Made by a program: the position numbers and the translations under genes
Assembly (NCBI RefSeq): GCF_002727125.1
Contig: NZ_NHOA01000020.1
Coordinates: forward strand, 43,714-107,713
Direction of reading: 5' to 3'
Origin: Halorubrum persicum
Lineage (GTDB): Archaea; Halobacteriota; Halobacteria; Halobacteriales; Haloferacaceae
DNA: 64,000 nt
Shown here: positions 26,025 through 34,168 of the stretch, piece after piece
How the letters are laid out: each line of letters begins with the position of its first letter
How positions within the stretch are numbered: the stretch's first letter is position 1
The notes under the pieces: generated by a model
What the model saw: the letters and a program-made list of their open reading frames with translations, nothing else
Databases searched by the model: none
Told to the model about the DNA's origin: nothing

Positions 26025-26945
26025 ATGGCAACTCTCGAAATCAACGATCTTCACGCGCGAGTGGCGGAAGAGGACGGCGAACGCATTCTTCGGGGGGTCG
26101 ACCTGACCGTCGAGTCCGGGGACATCCACGCACTGATGGGCCCGAACGGCTCCGGGAAGTCGACGCTCGCGAAGGTGATCGCCGGCCACCCCGCGTACGA
26201 GGTCACCGGCGGCGAGGTCCTCCTGCATCTCGACGAGGAGGACGTCGCCGACATCGACGCCGAGATCGACGACGAGGATTACCACTGGGAGCTGCTTGAG
26301 CTCGAACCCAACGAGCGCGCCGCGCTCGGCATCTTCCTCGGGTTCCAGTACCCGGCGGAGATCGAGGGCGTCACCATGACGAACTTCCTCCGGCAGGCGC
26401 TCAACGCCAAGGCGGACGAGCGCGAGGAGCTGTTCGAAGAGGAGGAGGAGGCGGAAGCCGACGCGGACGACGAGGACGACGGGTACGACACCTCCCCGAT
26501 GGAGGGCCCCGCGGACGACGGCGAGATCGGCGTCGCCGAGTTCCAGGAGATCCTCTCGGAGAAGATGGAGCTGCTCGACATGGACGAGAAGTTCATGCAG
26601 CGCTACCTCAACGCCGGCTTCTCCGGCGGCGAGAAGAAGCAGAACGAGGTGCTGCAGGCGGCGATGCTCGAGCCCGCGGTCGCGGTGCTCGACGAGATCG
26701 ACTCCGGGCTGGACATCGACCGGCTGCAGGACGTCTCGAAGGGGATCAACGCGCTCCGCGACGAGCAGGGCACGGGCGTCCTCCAGATCACTCACTACCA
26801 GCGGATCCTCGACTACGTCGAGCCCGATCACGTCCACGTGATGCTTGACGGCGAGGTCGTCAAGAGCGGCGGCGCGGAGCTCGCCGAGAAGCTCGAGGAC
26901 AAGGGGTACGACTGGGTCCGCGAGGACGCGTTCGAGGCCGCGTAA
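26025..26945 (+). CDS. sufC: SufC, ABC ATPase of the SUF Fe-S assembly system
   Basis: A 306-residue cytoplasmic ABC-type ATPase that drives the SufBCD scaffold. Walker A is [10 protein letters not shown] (about residues 40-49), the signature [15 protein letters not shown], Walker [13 protein letters not shown], and the H-loop is in QITHYQRIL. It is longer than bacterial SufC (~250 residues) mainly because of an acidic insertion at about residues 138-165 (a run of Glu/Asp before GYDTSPMEG). It starts the sufCBD operon; 52 bp separate it from sufB. Confidence 0.95.
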   Translation: MATLEINDLHARVAEEDGERILRGVDLTVESGDIHALMGPNGSGKSTLAKVIAGHPAYEVTGGEVLLHLDEEDVADIDAEIDDEDYHWELLELEPNERAALGIFLGFQYPAEIEGVTMTNFLRQALNAKADEREELFEEEEEAEADADDEDDGYDTSPMEGPADDGEIGVAEFQEILSEKMELLDMDEKFMQRYLNAGFSGGEKKQNEVLQAAMLEPAVAVLDEIDSGLDIDRLQDVSKGINALRDEQGTGVLQITHYQRILDYVEPDHVHVMLDGEVVKSGGAELAEKLEDKGYDWVREDAFEAA

Positions 26946-26997
26946 CTGAATCCAGTCACGCGATACACGTAAGTCCGGAACAACGTAACATCATACT

Positions 26998-28428
26998 ATG
27001 AGCTCACAACAGGACGAACTGAAGGAGACAGACACCGAGGCCCGCTTCGAGTTCAAGAAGGAGGAGAAATCCGCCTTCCAGACCGAGAAAGGTCTCACCG
27101 AGGAGACGGTCCGCGTCATCTCGGAGGACAAAGACGAGCCGGAGTGGATGCTGGAGCGGCGCCTGCGCGCGCTCGAGCAGTTCCAGGAGATGCCGATGCC
27201 GACCGACTGGCCCGCCCAGCCGGACCTCAGCGAGGTCGACGTCGACGAGATCATCCCGTACATTCGGCCGGACGTCGACGTCCGCGCCGGCGTCGACGAC
27301 TGGACCGAACTCCCGGACGAGATCAAAGACACGTTCGACAAGCTGGGCATCCCGGAGGCCGAGAAGAACGCGCTCTCCGGCGTCGGCGCCCAGTACGAGT
27401 CGGAGGTCGTCTACCAGAACATGCAGGAGCGGTGGGAGGAGAAGGGCGTCATCTTCTGTAACATGGACGAGGCCGTCCAGGAGCACGAGGAGCTCGTCCG
27501 CGAGCACTTCATGACGAAGTGCGTCCCCCCGAGCGACAACAAGTTCGCCGCGCTTCACGGCGCGATCTGGTCCGGCGGCTCGTTCGTCTACGTGCCGGAG
27601 AACACCACGGTCGACATGCCGGTACAGGCGTACTTCCGGATGAACTCCGAGGGGATGGGCCAGTTCGAGCACACGCTCATCATCGCCGAGGAGGGGTCCG
27701 AGGTCCACTACATCGAGGGCTGTTCGGCCCCGAAGTATTCGGCGTTCAACCTCCACTCCGGCGGCGTGGAAGTGTTCGTCGGCGAGGACGCCCACGTCCA
27801 GTACTCCACGGTGCAGAACTGGTCGAAGAACACCTACAACCTGAACACCAAGCGCGCCATCGCCGAGAAGGGCGGGCGCATGGAGTGGATCTCCGGATCG
27901 ATGGGGTCGAAGGCGACGATGCTGTACCCCTCGACGATCCTGAAGGGGCGCGGCGCCTCCGACAACCACATCACCATCGCCTTCGCGGGCGAGGGGCAGG
28001 ACATCGACACCGGGGCGAAGGTGTACCACAACGCGCCCGAGACCAAATCGACCATCGAGTCGAAGTCCATCTCGAAGGACGGCGGCCGCACGAACTACCG
28101 CGGACTCGTCCACATCGCCGACGGCGCCGAGAACTCCTCGACCGCCGTCGAGTGCGACGCGCTGATGTTCGACAACGAGTCGACCTCGGACACCATGCCG
28201 TACATGGAGATCAACGAGTCGAAGGTCGACGTCGCCCACGAGGCGACCGTCGGGAAGATCGGCGACGAGGACATCTTCTACCTGCAGTCGCGCGGGCTGG
28301 ACGACGACGACGCCAAGCAGATGATCGTTTCGGGCTTCATCGAGCCCATCACGGAGGAGCTGCCCATCGAGTACGCCGTCGAGCTCAACCGGCTCGTCGA
28401 GCTGGAGATGGAGGGCTCGCTCGGATAA
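26998..28428 (+). CDS. sufB: SufB, Fe-S cluster scaffold
   Basis: A 476-residue SufB with the N-terminal segment typical of haloarchaea and archaeal SufB. Hallmark stretches are GSFVYVPENTTVDMPVQAYF, the CSAPKYSAFNLHSGGVEVFV region with a Cys that corresponds to the scaffold/sulfur-accepting segment, QNWSKNTYNLNTKRA, and the C-terminal ARGLDDDDAKQMIVSGFIEP-like block. The protein is the beta-helix partner of SufD. Only 1 bp separates its stop from the sufD ATG, so expression is coupled. Confidence 0.95.
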   Translation: MSSQQDELKETDTEARFEFKKEEKSAFQTEKGLTEETVRVISEDKDEPEWMLERRLRALEQFQEMPMPTDWPAQPDLSEVDVDEIIPYIRPDVDVRAGVDDWTELPDEIKDTFDKLGIPEAEKNALSGVGAQYESEVVYQNMQERWEEKGVIFCNMDEAVQEHEELVREHFMTKCVPPSDNKFAALHGAIWSGGSFVYVPENTTVDMPVQAYFRMNSEGMGQFEHTLIIAEEGSEVHYIEGCSAPKYSAFNLHSGGVEVFVGEDAHVQYSTVQNWSKNTYNLNTKRAIAEKGGRMEWISGSMGSKATMLYPSTILKGRGASDNHITIAFAGEGQDIDTGAKVYHNAPETKSTIESKSISKDGGRTNYRGLVHIADGAENSSTAVECDALMFDNESTSDTMPYMEINESKVDVAHEATVGKIGDEDIFYLQSRGLDDDDAKQMIVSGFIEPITEELPIEYAVELNRLVELEMEGSLG

Positions 28429-28429
28429 C

Positions 28430-29644
28430 ATGAGCACGCAAGCAATCGAGAGCCTCTCTGAGGACACGGTACGACGCATCGCCGAGGAACGCGACGAGCC
28501 CGAGTGGCTCTTGGAGACCCGTCTGAACGCGCTGTCCGCGCTGGAGACGGCCGAGCTGCCGGACGTGATCCAGACGCCCGGGCGGCGCTGGACGGACCTG
28601 GAGGCGCTCGACTTCGAGTCGCTGGTCGATCCGCTGAACCAGTCGGACACGACAGAGCGGTCCGTCGGCGACGACGAGGTCGTCGTCCTCCCCTTCACCG
28701 AGGCGTTCGACGAGTACGGCGACGTCATCGAGGCGAACTTCGGCTCGGTGCTCGACCCCGAACACAACTACCTCACCGCGCTGTCGGTCGCGCTCTTCAC
28801 GACCGGGACGTTCGTCTACGTCCCCGAGGGCGTCGACGTCGAGGACGTGACGGTGCGCGCGGAGATGAACTCCCGCTCGCTGTTCAGCCAGACGCTCGTC
28901 GTCGCCGAGGAGTCGTCGTCGGTGACGATCCTCGAGTCGATCGAGCCCGGCGACGGCGAGGTCGACGGCGACCGGTACTTCTCGAACCTCGTCGAGATCG
29001 CGGCGGGCGAGAACGCGAGCGTCCAGTTCGGGTCGCTCCAGAACCTGGACGACGAGACGTACACCTACTCGCTGAAGCGCGCCGACGTCGGCGTCTACGG
29101 CACCGTCGACTGGATCGAGAGCAACTTCGGGTCGAAGCTGACGCGCTCGGACGTGGAGTCGGAGCTGAACGGCGACGGCGCCGAGAGCCAGATCGTCGGG
29201 ACGTTCTTCGGCACCGAGGACCAGCACTTCGACATCAACGCCCGCGTCTGGCACCAGGCCGAGCACACGACGGCCGACCTGGTCACGCGCGGCGTGCTCG
29301 ACGACGTGGCCCGCTCCGTCTACGAGGGCGTCCAGGACGTCGGCAACGACGCGTGGAACACCTCCAGCTACCAGCGCGAGAACACGCTGATGCTGTCCGA
29401 CGACGCCGAGGCGGACGCGTCGCCGAAGCTGATCATCAACAACCACGACACCGAGGCGTCCCACTCCGCGACGGTCGGACAGGTCGACGCCGAGGACCTG
29501 TTCTACTTGGAGAGCCGCTCGATCGACTCGCACACGGCCCGAAACATGCTCGTCGAGGGCTTCTTCGTCCCCGTGTTAGAGGAGATCGCGGTCGACGAGT
29601 TCCGCGACGACGTCGAGGAGCTCGTCTTCGAGCGCCTGCAGTAG
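28430..29644 (+). CDS. sufD: SufD, partner of SufB in Fe-S assembly
   Basis: A 404-residue paralogue of SufB with the same beta-helix fold. It includes TTGTFVYVPEGVDVEDVTV, TLVVAEESSSVTILE and the C-terminal SATVGQVDAEDLFYLESRSID block. It forms the SufBCD complex with SufB and SufC and is implicated in iron delivery. It ends 160 bp before the ferritin-like gene. No SufS or SufE gene follows in this window. Confidence 0.94.
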   Translation: MSTQAIESLSEDTVRRIAEERDEPEWLLETRLNALSALETAELPDVIQTPGRRWTDLEALDFESLVDPLNQSDTTERSVGDDEVVVLPFTEAFDEYGDVIEANFGSVLDPEHNYLTALSVALFTTGTFVYVPEGVDVEDVTVRAEMNSRSLFSQTLVVAEESSSVTILESIEPGDGEVDGDRYFSNLVEIAAGENASVQFGSLQNLDDETYTYSLKRADVGVYGTVDWIESNFGSKLTRSDVESELNGDGAESQIVGTFFGTEDQHFDINARVWHQAEHTTADLVTRGVLDDVARSVYEGVQDVGNDAWNTSSYQRENTLMLSDDAEADASPKLIINNHDTEASHSATVGQVDAEDLFYLESRSIDSHTARNMLVEGFFVPVLEEIAVDEFRDDVEELVFERLQ

Positions 29645-29804
29645 TCCGGTCGCGGACCAGCGGCGTTTCTATTTCTCCGCGAACGGCGCGATGAGCGGTG
29701 AGCGTCTCGATCGGTCGGCGAATGAAGGGGAACTCCTTAAGTCGGACTACGTCTGAGTTGACGTGTATGCGAAGGGTCGTATCGAACGGTGACGGGTGGT
29801 CGCC

Positions 29805-30290
29805 GTGAGCGTGAGCCAGCGGATCGCCTCGGACGACCAGCTCGCCCGGCTGCTACAGATCGGGATCGTGCTGGAGGAGGTCGTGGAGGCGCGGGCGCAC
29901 CACCACTACCAGAGCCTCGACGCCGAACTCGATCAGGAGATCGAGGACCTGCTCGCGGACGCCGCCGAGGAGTCCGCCGAACACCGCCAGCGGCTCGAAT
30001 CGCTGATCGAGGGGCTCGGCGTCGACAGCGTCCCGTTCGACGAGATCGAGTCGCTCGTGGACGCGCGGTACGGACGGACTCAACCGGAGGACTTCGACGG
30101 GGTCCTCTACGACCAGCTGTGTAACGAGGAGACCGCTTACAAGTTCTACGACGACCTCATTCAGGCGATCGAGGAGTCGGACGCCGAGTTCTCGCTTGAC
30201 CGCACGGAGCTGCTGGACGAACTGCGGGCGATCCGCGAAGACGAGGCCGAGGGGGTCAGCGAGGTAACGGAGGTCATGGAGCGACGATGA
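29805..30290 (+). CDS. Ferritin-like four-helix protein
   Basis: A protein of about 161 residues of the ferritin-like superfamily. Candidate iron-ligand helices are GIVLEEVVEARAHHHYQSL, AAEESAEHRQRLESL (Glu and His spaced as in ExxH motifs) and CNEETAYKFYDDLIQAI. It is shorter than maxi-ferritins and carries no rubredoxin Cys motif. Starts at GTG 29796, 29805 or 29811 are possible; I use 29805 (VSVSQRIASD). It lies between sufCBD and the DtxR-type regulator, so a role in iron or metal handling is likely, but the exact reaction is unknown. Confidence 0.72.
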   Translation: MSVSQRIASDDQLARLLQIGIVLEEVVEARAHHHYQSLDAELDQEIEDLLADAAEESAEHRQRLESLIEGLGVDSVPFDEIESLVDARYGRTQPEDFDGVLYDQLCNEETAYKFYDDLIQAIEESDAEFSLDRTELLDELRAIREDEAEGVSEVTEVMERR

Positions 30291-30333
30291 ATCAGGGGAT
30301 CGAGCCGACGACGAGCGCCGACGGAGGGAAGCC

Positions 30334-30771
30334 GTGAACACCGCAGACCAGTACCTCAAAACGATATACGTCGTACAGAAGCAGGAAGACGGTCCCGCCT
30401 CGACCGGGTCGATCGCCGATTCGCTCGGAGTCAGCCCGGCGAGCGCCAACGAGATGATCGGAAAGCTCGAGGAGCGCGGGCTCGCCGAACACGAGAAGTA
30501 CAAGGGGGTACAGCTCACCGACGACGGGATCGTCCGGGCGCGGGACGCGCTCCAGACCTACTGTATCATCGAGCGCTTCCTAGCGAACGTGCTCGCGGTC
30601 GAGGAGTTCCGCGACGAGGCCCGCGAGCTGGAGGCGGTCATCGACGACACCGTCGCCGAGCGGCTCGACACCATTATCGACCGCCAGCCGGAGTGTCCGG
30701 ACTGTTTCGATCCCGAGACCGACGCGTGCGCGTGTCTGGAGATCGCGACGCCCGTAGAGCCGGAGCAGTAG
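30334..30771 (+). CDS. DtxR/SirR-family metal-dependent regulator
   Basis: A 145-residue iron/manganese-type repressor with GTG start. The winged helix is at residues 1-60 (DQYLKTIYVVQKQED, GSIADSLGVSPASANEMIGK, LEERGLAEHEKYKGVQLT). The dimerisation and metal-binding domain follows (CIIERFLANVLAVEEFRDEA). It lacks a C-terminal SH3-like FeoA domain. Instead it ends with a four-cysteine segment CPDCFDPETDACAC. Downstream of suf and the ferritin-like gene, it is a candidate regulator for the TTTAGG-N4-CCTAAA boxes at 39719-49470. That link is inference. Confidence 0.87.
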   Translation: MNTADQYLKTIYVVQKQEDGPASTGSIADSLGVSPASANEMIGKLEERGLAEHEKYKGVQLTDDGIVRARDALQTYCIIERFLANVLAVEEFRDEARELEAVIDDTVAERLDTIIDRQPECPDCFDPETDACACLEIATPVEPEQ

Positions 30772-30807
30772 GGGAGAAAGCCGGAGAGATGTTTTCGACG
30801 CCGACGC

Positions 30808-32058
30808 TTAGACGCCCGTCGAGTAGCGCAGGATCCCAGCGATACCGCCGAACGCGTCGAGCAGCTGTTCGCCCTTCTCGAAGTCGGTGGAGATGAACTT
30901 GGTGTCGGTGCCTCGCTGCTCGGCGATCGCCATCAGGTGTTCGATCACGTCCTCGCGCTCGTCGACCTCGGCCTCCTCCCCGCACTCCGAACACTCGTGA
31001 GACGGGGTGGAGTGTCGCGAGTCGATGACTTCGTACTCCTCGTGGCCGTTCGGACACTCGTAGACGACCACGTCGGAGCGGAGGTCCTCGGAGATGAGCA
31101 GGCGGTCGACGGAGCCCATAATCAGGTTTCGGCGGGTCTGGTCGAAGCCGTACGTGGCCTCCTCGCCGGTGTTGAGGTTCTCGAAGAACTCCTCCATGTG
31201 GCGCTTATCCTCGACGATCTCCTGGTCGGCGAGCGCCTCGCTGGCGTTGTCGACGAGGTCCTTCAGCCCGGACTCGTCGGTATACGCCACGTCGAACTTG
31301 CCGAGCACCTTGTCCTGAAGCTCGTGGTGGAGGTAGTCGCCGTCGAGGAACTCGTCTTTGGTCGGGGAGGGGCCGCCGACGAGGATGCCGTCGAGCTCGT
31401 GGCGCTTGTCGACGAACAGGTCGTTGGCCATCCCCGCGACCTCCTGGTAGAAGTTGTCGATCGCTTCCAGCCGCAGTCGGGCGAACCGCTGGGCGGACTG
31501 GCCACCCTTCCGCTGCTTGCCGGGGACGAGCGAGGAGGCCGACTTGACGGCCTCGACCCGCTTCCCCTTCAGCCAGCCGACGTTGGCCTCGCGGCGGTCC
31601 AAGACGATGAGCCCGAACAGCCCGGTGTCCTCGAGCATGTGTTCGAGCGGCTCGGTGAGGAACGCGGAGTCACAGTGGTACCGGAACGACTGGACGGGCT
31701 GCGGGGGCGACTCCAGCGTCTTGGTGACCATGTCGGTCTGACCGCCGCCGGCGTCGATCGCCCCGGAGAAGATCACCATGCCGTTCTCCGGCGGGAAGGT
31801 GTCGTAGTAGCGGAGGCGGTCCTTGATCGACGTGAGCGCGTCCTGCACGTTCGTCCGGGTCTGCTTGGACTTGATGTTGGACGCCTCGCTGTGTTCCTGC
31901 GTGACGTGCGCGACCACGTCGGATACCTGCCGGTCTTCGGGGATGTAGATGGTGACGAGCTGCGTCCCGGAGCCCTCGTACTCGCGGAGCTCCTCGATGA
32001 CCTTGCGGAACTCGTACTTCCGCCGGTCTTCGCTCGCCTTCTGTGCGTCGCTACTCAT
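30808..32058 (-). CDS. prf1: Archaeal peptide chain release factor aRF1
   Basis: A 416-residue class I release factor that recognises all three stop codons and releases the nascent chain. Domain 1 contains the stop-decoding SNIKSKQTR motif, and domain 2 the universally conserved GGQ (RKGGQSAQRF). The C-terminal domain has a zinc-ribbon-like YECPNGHEEYEV ... HECSECGEEAEV. The start is ATG 32058 (MSSDAQKASEDRRKYEF); open codons upstream have no similarity. Convergent with the DtxR-type gene. Confidence 0.96.
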   Translation of the reverse strand: MSSDAQKASEDRRKYEFRKVIEELREYEGSGTQLVTIYIPEDRQVSDVVAHVTQEHSEASNIKSKQTRTNVQDALTSIKDRLRYYDTFPPENGMVIFSGAIDAGGGQTDMVTKTLESPPQPVQSFRYHCDSAFLTEPLEHMLEDTGLFGLIVLDRREANVGWLKGKRVEAVKSASSLVPGKQRKGGQSAQRFARLRLEAIDNFYQEVAGMANDLFVDKRHELDGILVGGPSPTKDEFLDGDYLHHELQDKVLGKFDVAYTDESGLKDLVDNASEALADQEIVEDKRHMEEFFENLNTGEEATYGFDQTRRNLIMGSVDRLLISEDLRSDVVVYECPNGHEEYEVIDSRHSTPSHECSECGEEAEVDEREDVIEHLMAIAEQRGTDTKFISTDFEKGEQLLDAFGGIAGILRYSTGV

Positions 32059-32166
32059 TACCCAAACTACGGCGGCGTGCGTGTAAGTAAGCTTTGACCT
32101 CCCCGCCGGCGCGGCGGAGCCGAGCCGCACGGCCGCCGAACGCGGTGCTGCGTGCCTCGCCGTCTC

Positions 32167-33975
32167 CTACATCGACTCCGGCGCCTCGACGCCGAGCACG
32201 TCGAGCGCGTTCGCCATCGTGTGCTTCGCGGCCGCGACGAGCGCGACGCGGGCGGCACGCAGCTCCGCGTCCTCGGCGGTCACCACGGGACACTCCCGGT
32301 AGAAGGCGTTGTACGCGTCCGCGAACTCGCGGGTGAACGTGGCGATCGTGTGCGGCTCCAGGTCGTCCGCCGCCGCCTCGATCGCGGCGGGGAAGCGAGC
32401 GATTTCGCGGAGGAGGTCGCGGGCTTCCGCGGTCTCCAGCGTCGACGCGTCGACGTCGAGAGCGCCGCCGTCGACGACTCCCGCGTCGTCCGCCGTCACG
32501 CCCGGCACCTCGATCCCCGCGTCGGCCGCCTCGTCTAAGATTCCGCAACAGCGCGCGTGGACGTACTGGACGAACGGGGCGGACTGCCCCTCGAAGTCGA
32601 GCGCGTCCTCCCAGTCGAAGGTGATCGCCTTCGCGGGCTGTTTGGAAACGATGTCGTACCGGACCGCGCCGATCCCGACCTGGTGGGCGATGCGCTCGAC
32701 GTCCTCGTCGGTGAGGTCGTCGTCGCGGATGCGGTCGTCCATCCGCGTTTCGACCGCGTCGCGAGCGCGCTCGATCGCCTCGTCGAGCAGGTCGTCGAGC
32801 ATCACGCCCGTCCCGCGCCGGGTGGACATCTTCCCCTCGGGGAGGTTCACGTACGAGTAGATGACGTGGCCGAGCTGGTCGGTGTCGTTGCCGAGCAGCT
32901 CCAGCGTCGCGTCGAGCTGGTCGGCCTGCAGCTTGTGGTCCTCGCCGAGCACCGTGACGGCGCGGTCGTAGTTCGCGAACTTCCACTCGTGGTGGGCCAG
33001 ATCGCGGGTGGTGTAGAGGCTGGTGTCGTCCGAGCGCAGGAAGACGAGGTTCTTGTCGATCCCCCACTCGTCGAGCTCCAGCTGCCAGGCGTCCTCCTCG
33101 TAGACGGCGTGGTCGGTCTCCTTGAGCCGCGCGGCGACGTCGTCGGTCGAGCCGTCGCGCATGAACCGCGTCTCCTTGACGAACTCGTCGAACTCCGCGG
33201 GCAGGCGGGCGAGGCACTCCTTCATGCCGCCGAGCACCGCGTCGACGACCGCACTGACGCGCTCGTACGTCTCCTCGTCGCCGGATTCGAGCCCCTGGAG
33301 GATCGCGGCGATCTCGTCTTCGGCGGCCTCGACGGCCTCGGGGTCGGCCTCCTCCAAGAACGCGTTCCCCTTGCGGTAGTAGCGCACGAGGTCGTACTCG
33401 GCGCGGTCGCGGGCCGGTTCGGCGTCGAGATCGGACTCGTCGAACCGCTCGTACGCCCACGTGAACACCGCCATCTGGCGGCCCGCGTCGTTCACGTAGT
33501 AGTGGCGGTCGACGTCGTAGCCCGCGTACGCCAGGAGGTTCGCGACCGCGTCGCCGACGATCGGGTTGCGCGCCCGGCCGACGTGGACCGGGCCGGTCGG
33601 GTTCGCGCTCGTGTGCTCGACGACGACGGAGGTCTCTTTGTCCGGGAGCGCCCCGTAACCCGCGTCGGGGGCGGCCGCGTCGAGCGTGTCGGCGAGGTAG
33701 CGCTCGCCGGCGTGGAAGTTGACGTACGGGCCGGCGGTGTCGACCGTGTCGAGGTAGTCGTACCCGTCGACATCGACCGCCGCCGCGACCGTCGCGGCCA
33801 CGTTCGGGGGCGCGTCGCCGACCTCGCCCGCGAGCCGGAAGGCGACGCTGGAGGCGAGCGTCGCGTCCATGTCGTCCGGCGGGCGTTCGATGCCGAGGTC
33901 GTCGGTCGGGAGGTCGAGGTCGTCGAGCGCCGCGGTGAGCGCCGTCTCGACCTCCGACCGGAGCTGCCTGAACAT
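32167..33975 (-). CDS. argS: Arginyl-tRNA synthetase
   Basis: A 602-residue class I aminoacyl-tRNA synthetase that charges tRNA-Arg. The HIGH-equivalent is [15 protein letters not shown]. The KMSKS-equivalent is [14 protein letters not shown], and the Arg-tRNA-synthetase-specific anticodon-binding DALR domain closes the protein ([13 protein letters not shown] ... [10 protein letters not shown]). The ATG at 33975 has a TTAAAA TATA box at 33997-34002, 25 bp upstream, so it is probably leaderless. Confidence 0.95.
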   Translation of the reverse strand: MFRQLRSEVETALTAALDDLDLPTDDLGIERPPDDMDATLASSVAFRLAGEVGDAPPNVAATVAAAVDVDGYDYLDTVDTAGPYVNFHAGERYLADTLDAAAPDAGYGALPDKETSVVVEHTSANPTGPVHVGRARNPIVGDAVANLLAYAGYDVDRHYYVNDAGRQMAVFTWAYERFDESDLDAEPARDRAEYDLVRYYRKGNAFLEEADPEAVEAAEDEIAAILQGLESGDEETYERVSAVVDAVLGGMKECLARLPAEFDEFVKETRFMRDGSTDDVAARLKETDHAVYEEDAWQLELDEWGIDKNLVFLRSDDTSLYTTRDLAHHEWKFANYDRAVTVLGEDHKLQADQLDATLELLGNDTDQLGHVIYSYVNLPEGKMSTRRGTGVMLDDLLDEAIERARDAVETRMDDRIRDDDLTDEDVERIAHQVGIGAVRYDIVSKQPAKAITFDWEDALDFEGQSAPFVQYVHARCCGILDEAADAGIEVPGVTADDAGVVDGGALDVDASTLETAEARDLLREIARFPAAIEAAADDLEPHTIATFTREFADAYNAFYRECPVVTAEDAELRAARVALVAAAKHTMANALDVLGVEAPESM

Positions 33976-34016
33976 ACCGTCCGTTCGACGGGCGGGTTAA
34001 AAGGCCCTTCCGAAGC

Positions 34017-34036
34017 GGCGCGGGCGGAGCCGCGCC
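34017..34036 (-). terminator. GC hairpin between histidine kinase and argS
   Basis: GGCGCGG (34017-34023), a 6-base loop, then CCGCGCC (34030-34036): a perfect 7 bp stem. It lies downstream of the kinase stop and just upstream of the argS TATA box, so it may end kinase transcription. No T-run follows, so it is only suggestive. Confidence 0.35.
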
Positions 34037-34168
34037 GTCCGCCGAGGCTGCGGAGGCGTGAGGGCGGGATTTTCGAGGTCCCCTCGACGTCGGTAGCGGC
34101 GAGCCTACCGCAACCGCGCTGTCGAACTCAGTCGGGCCCGTCAGGCGCGGCGCGGCCGAGACGGGGGT

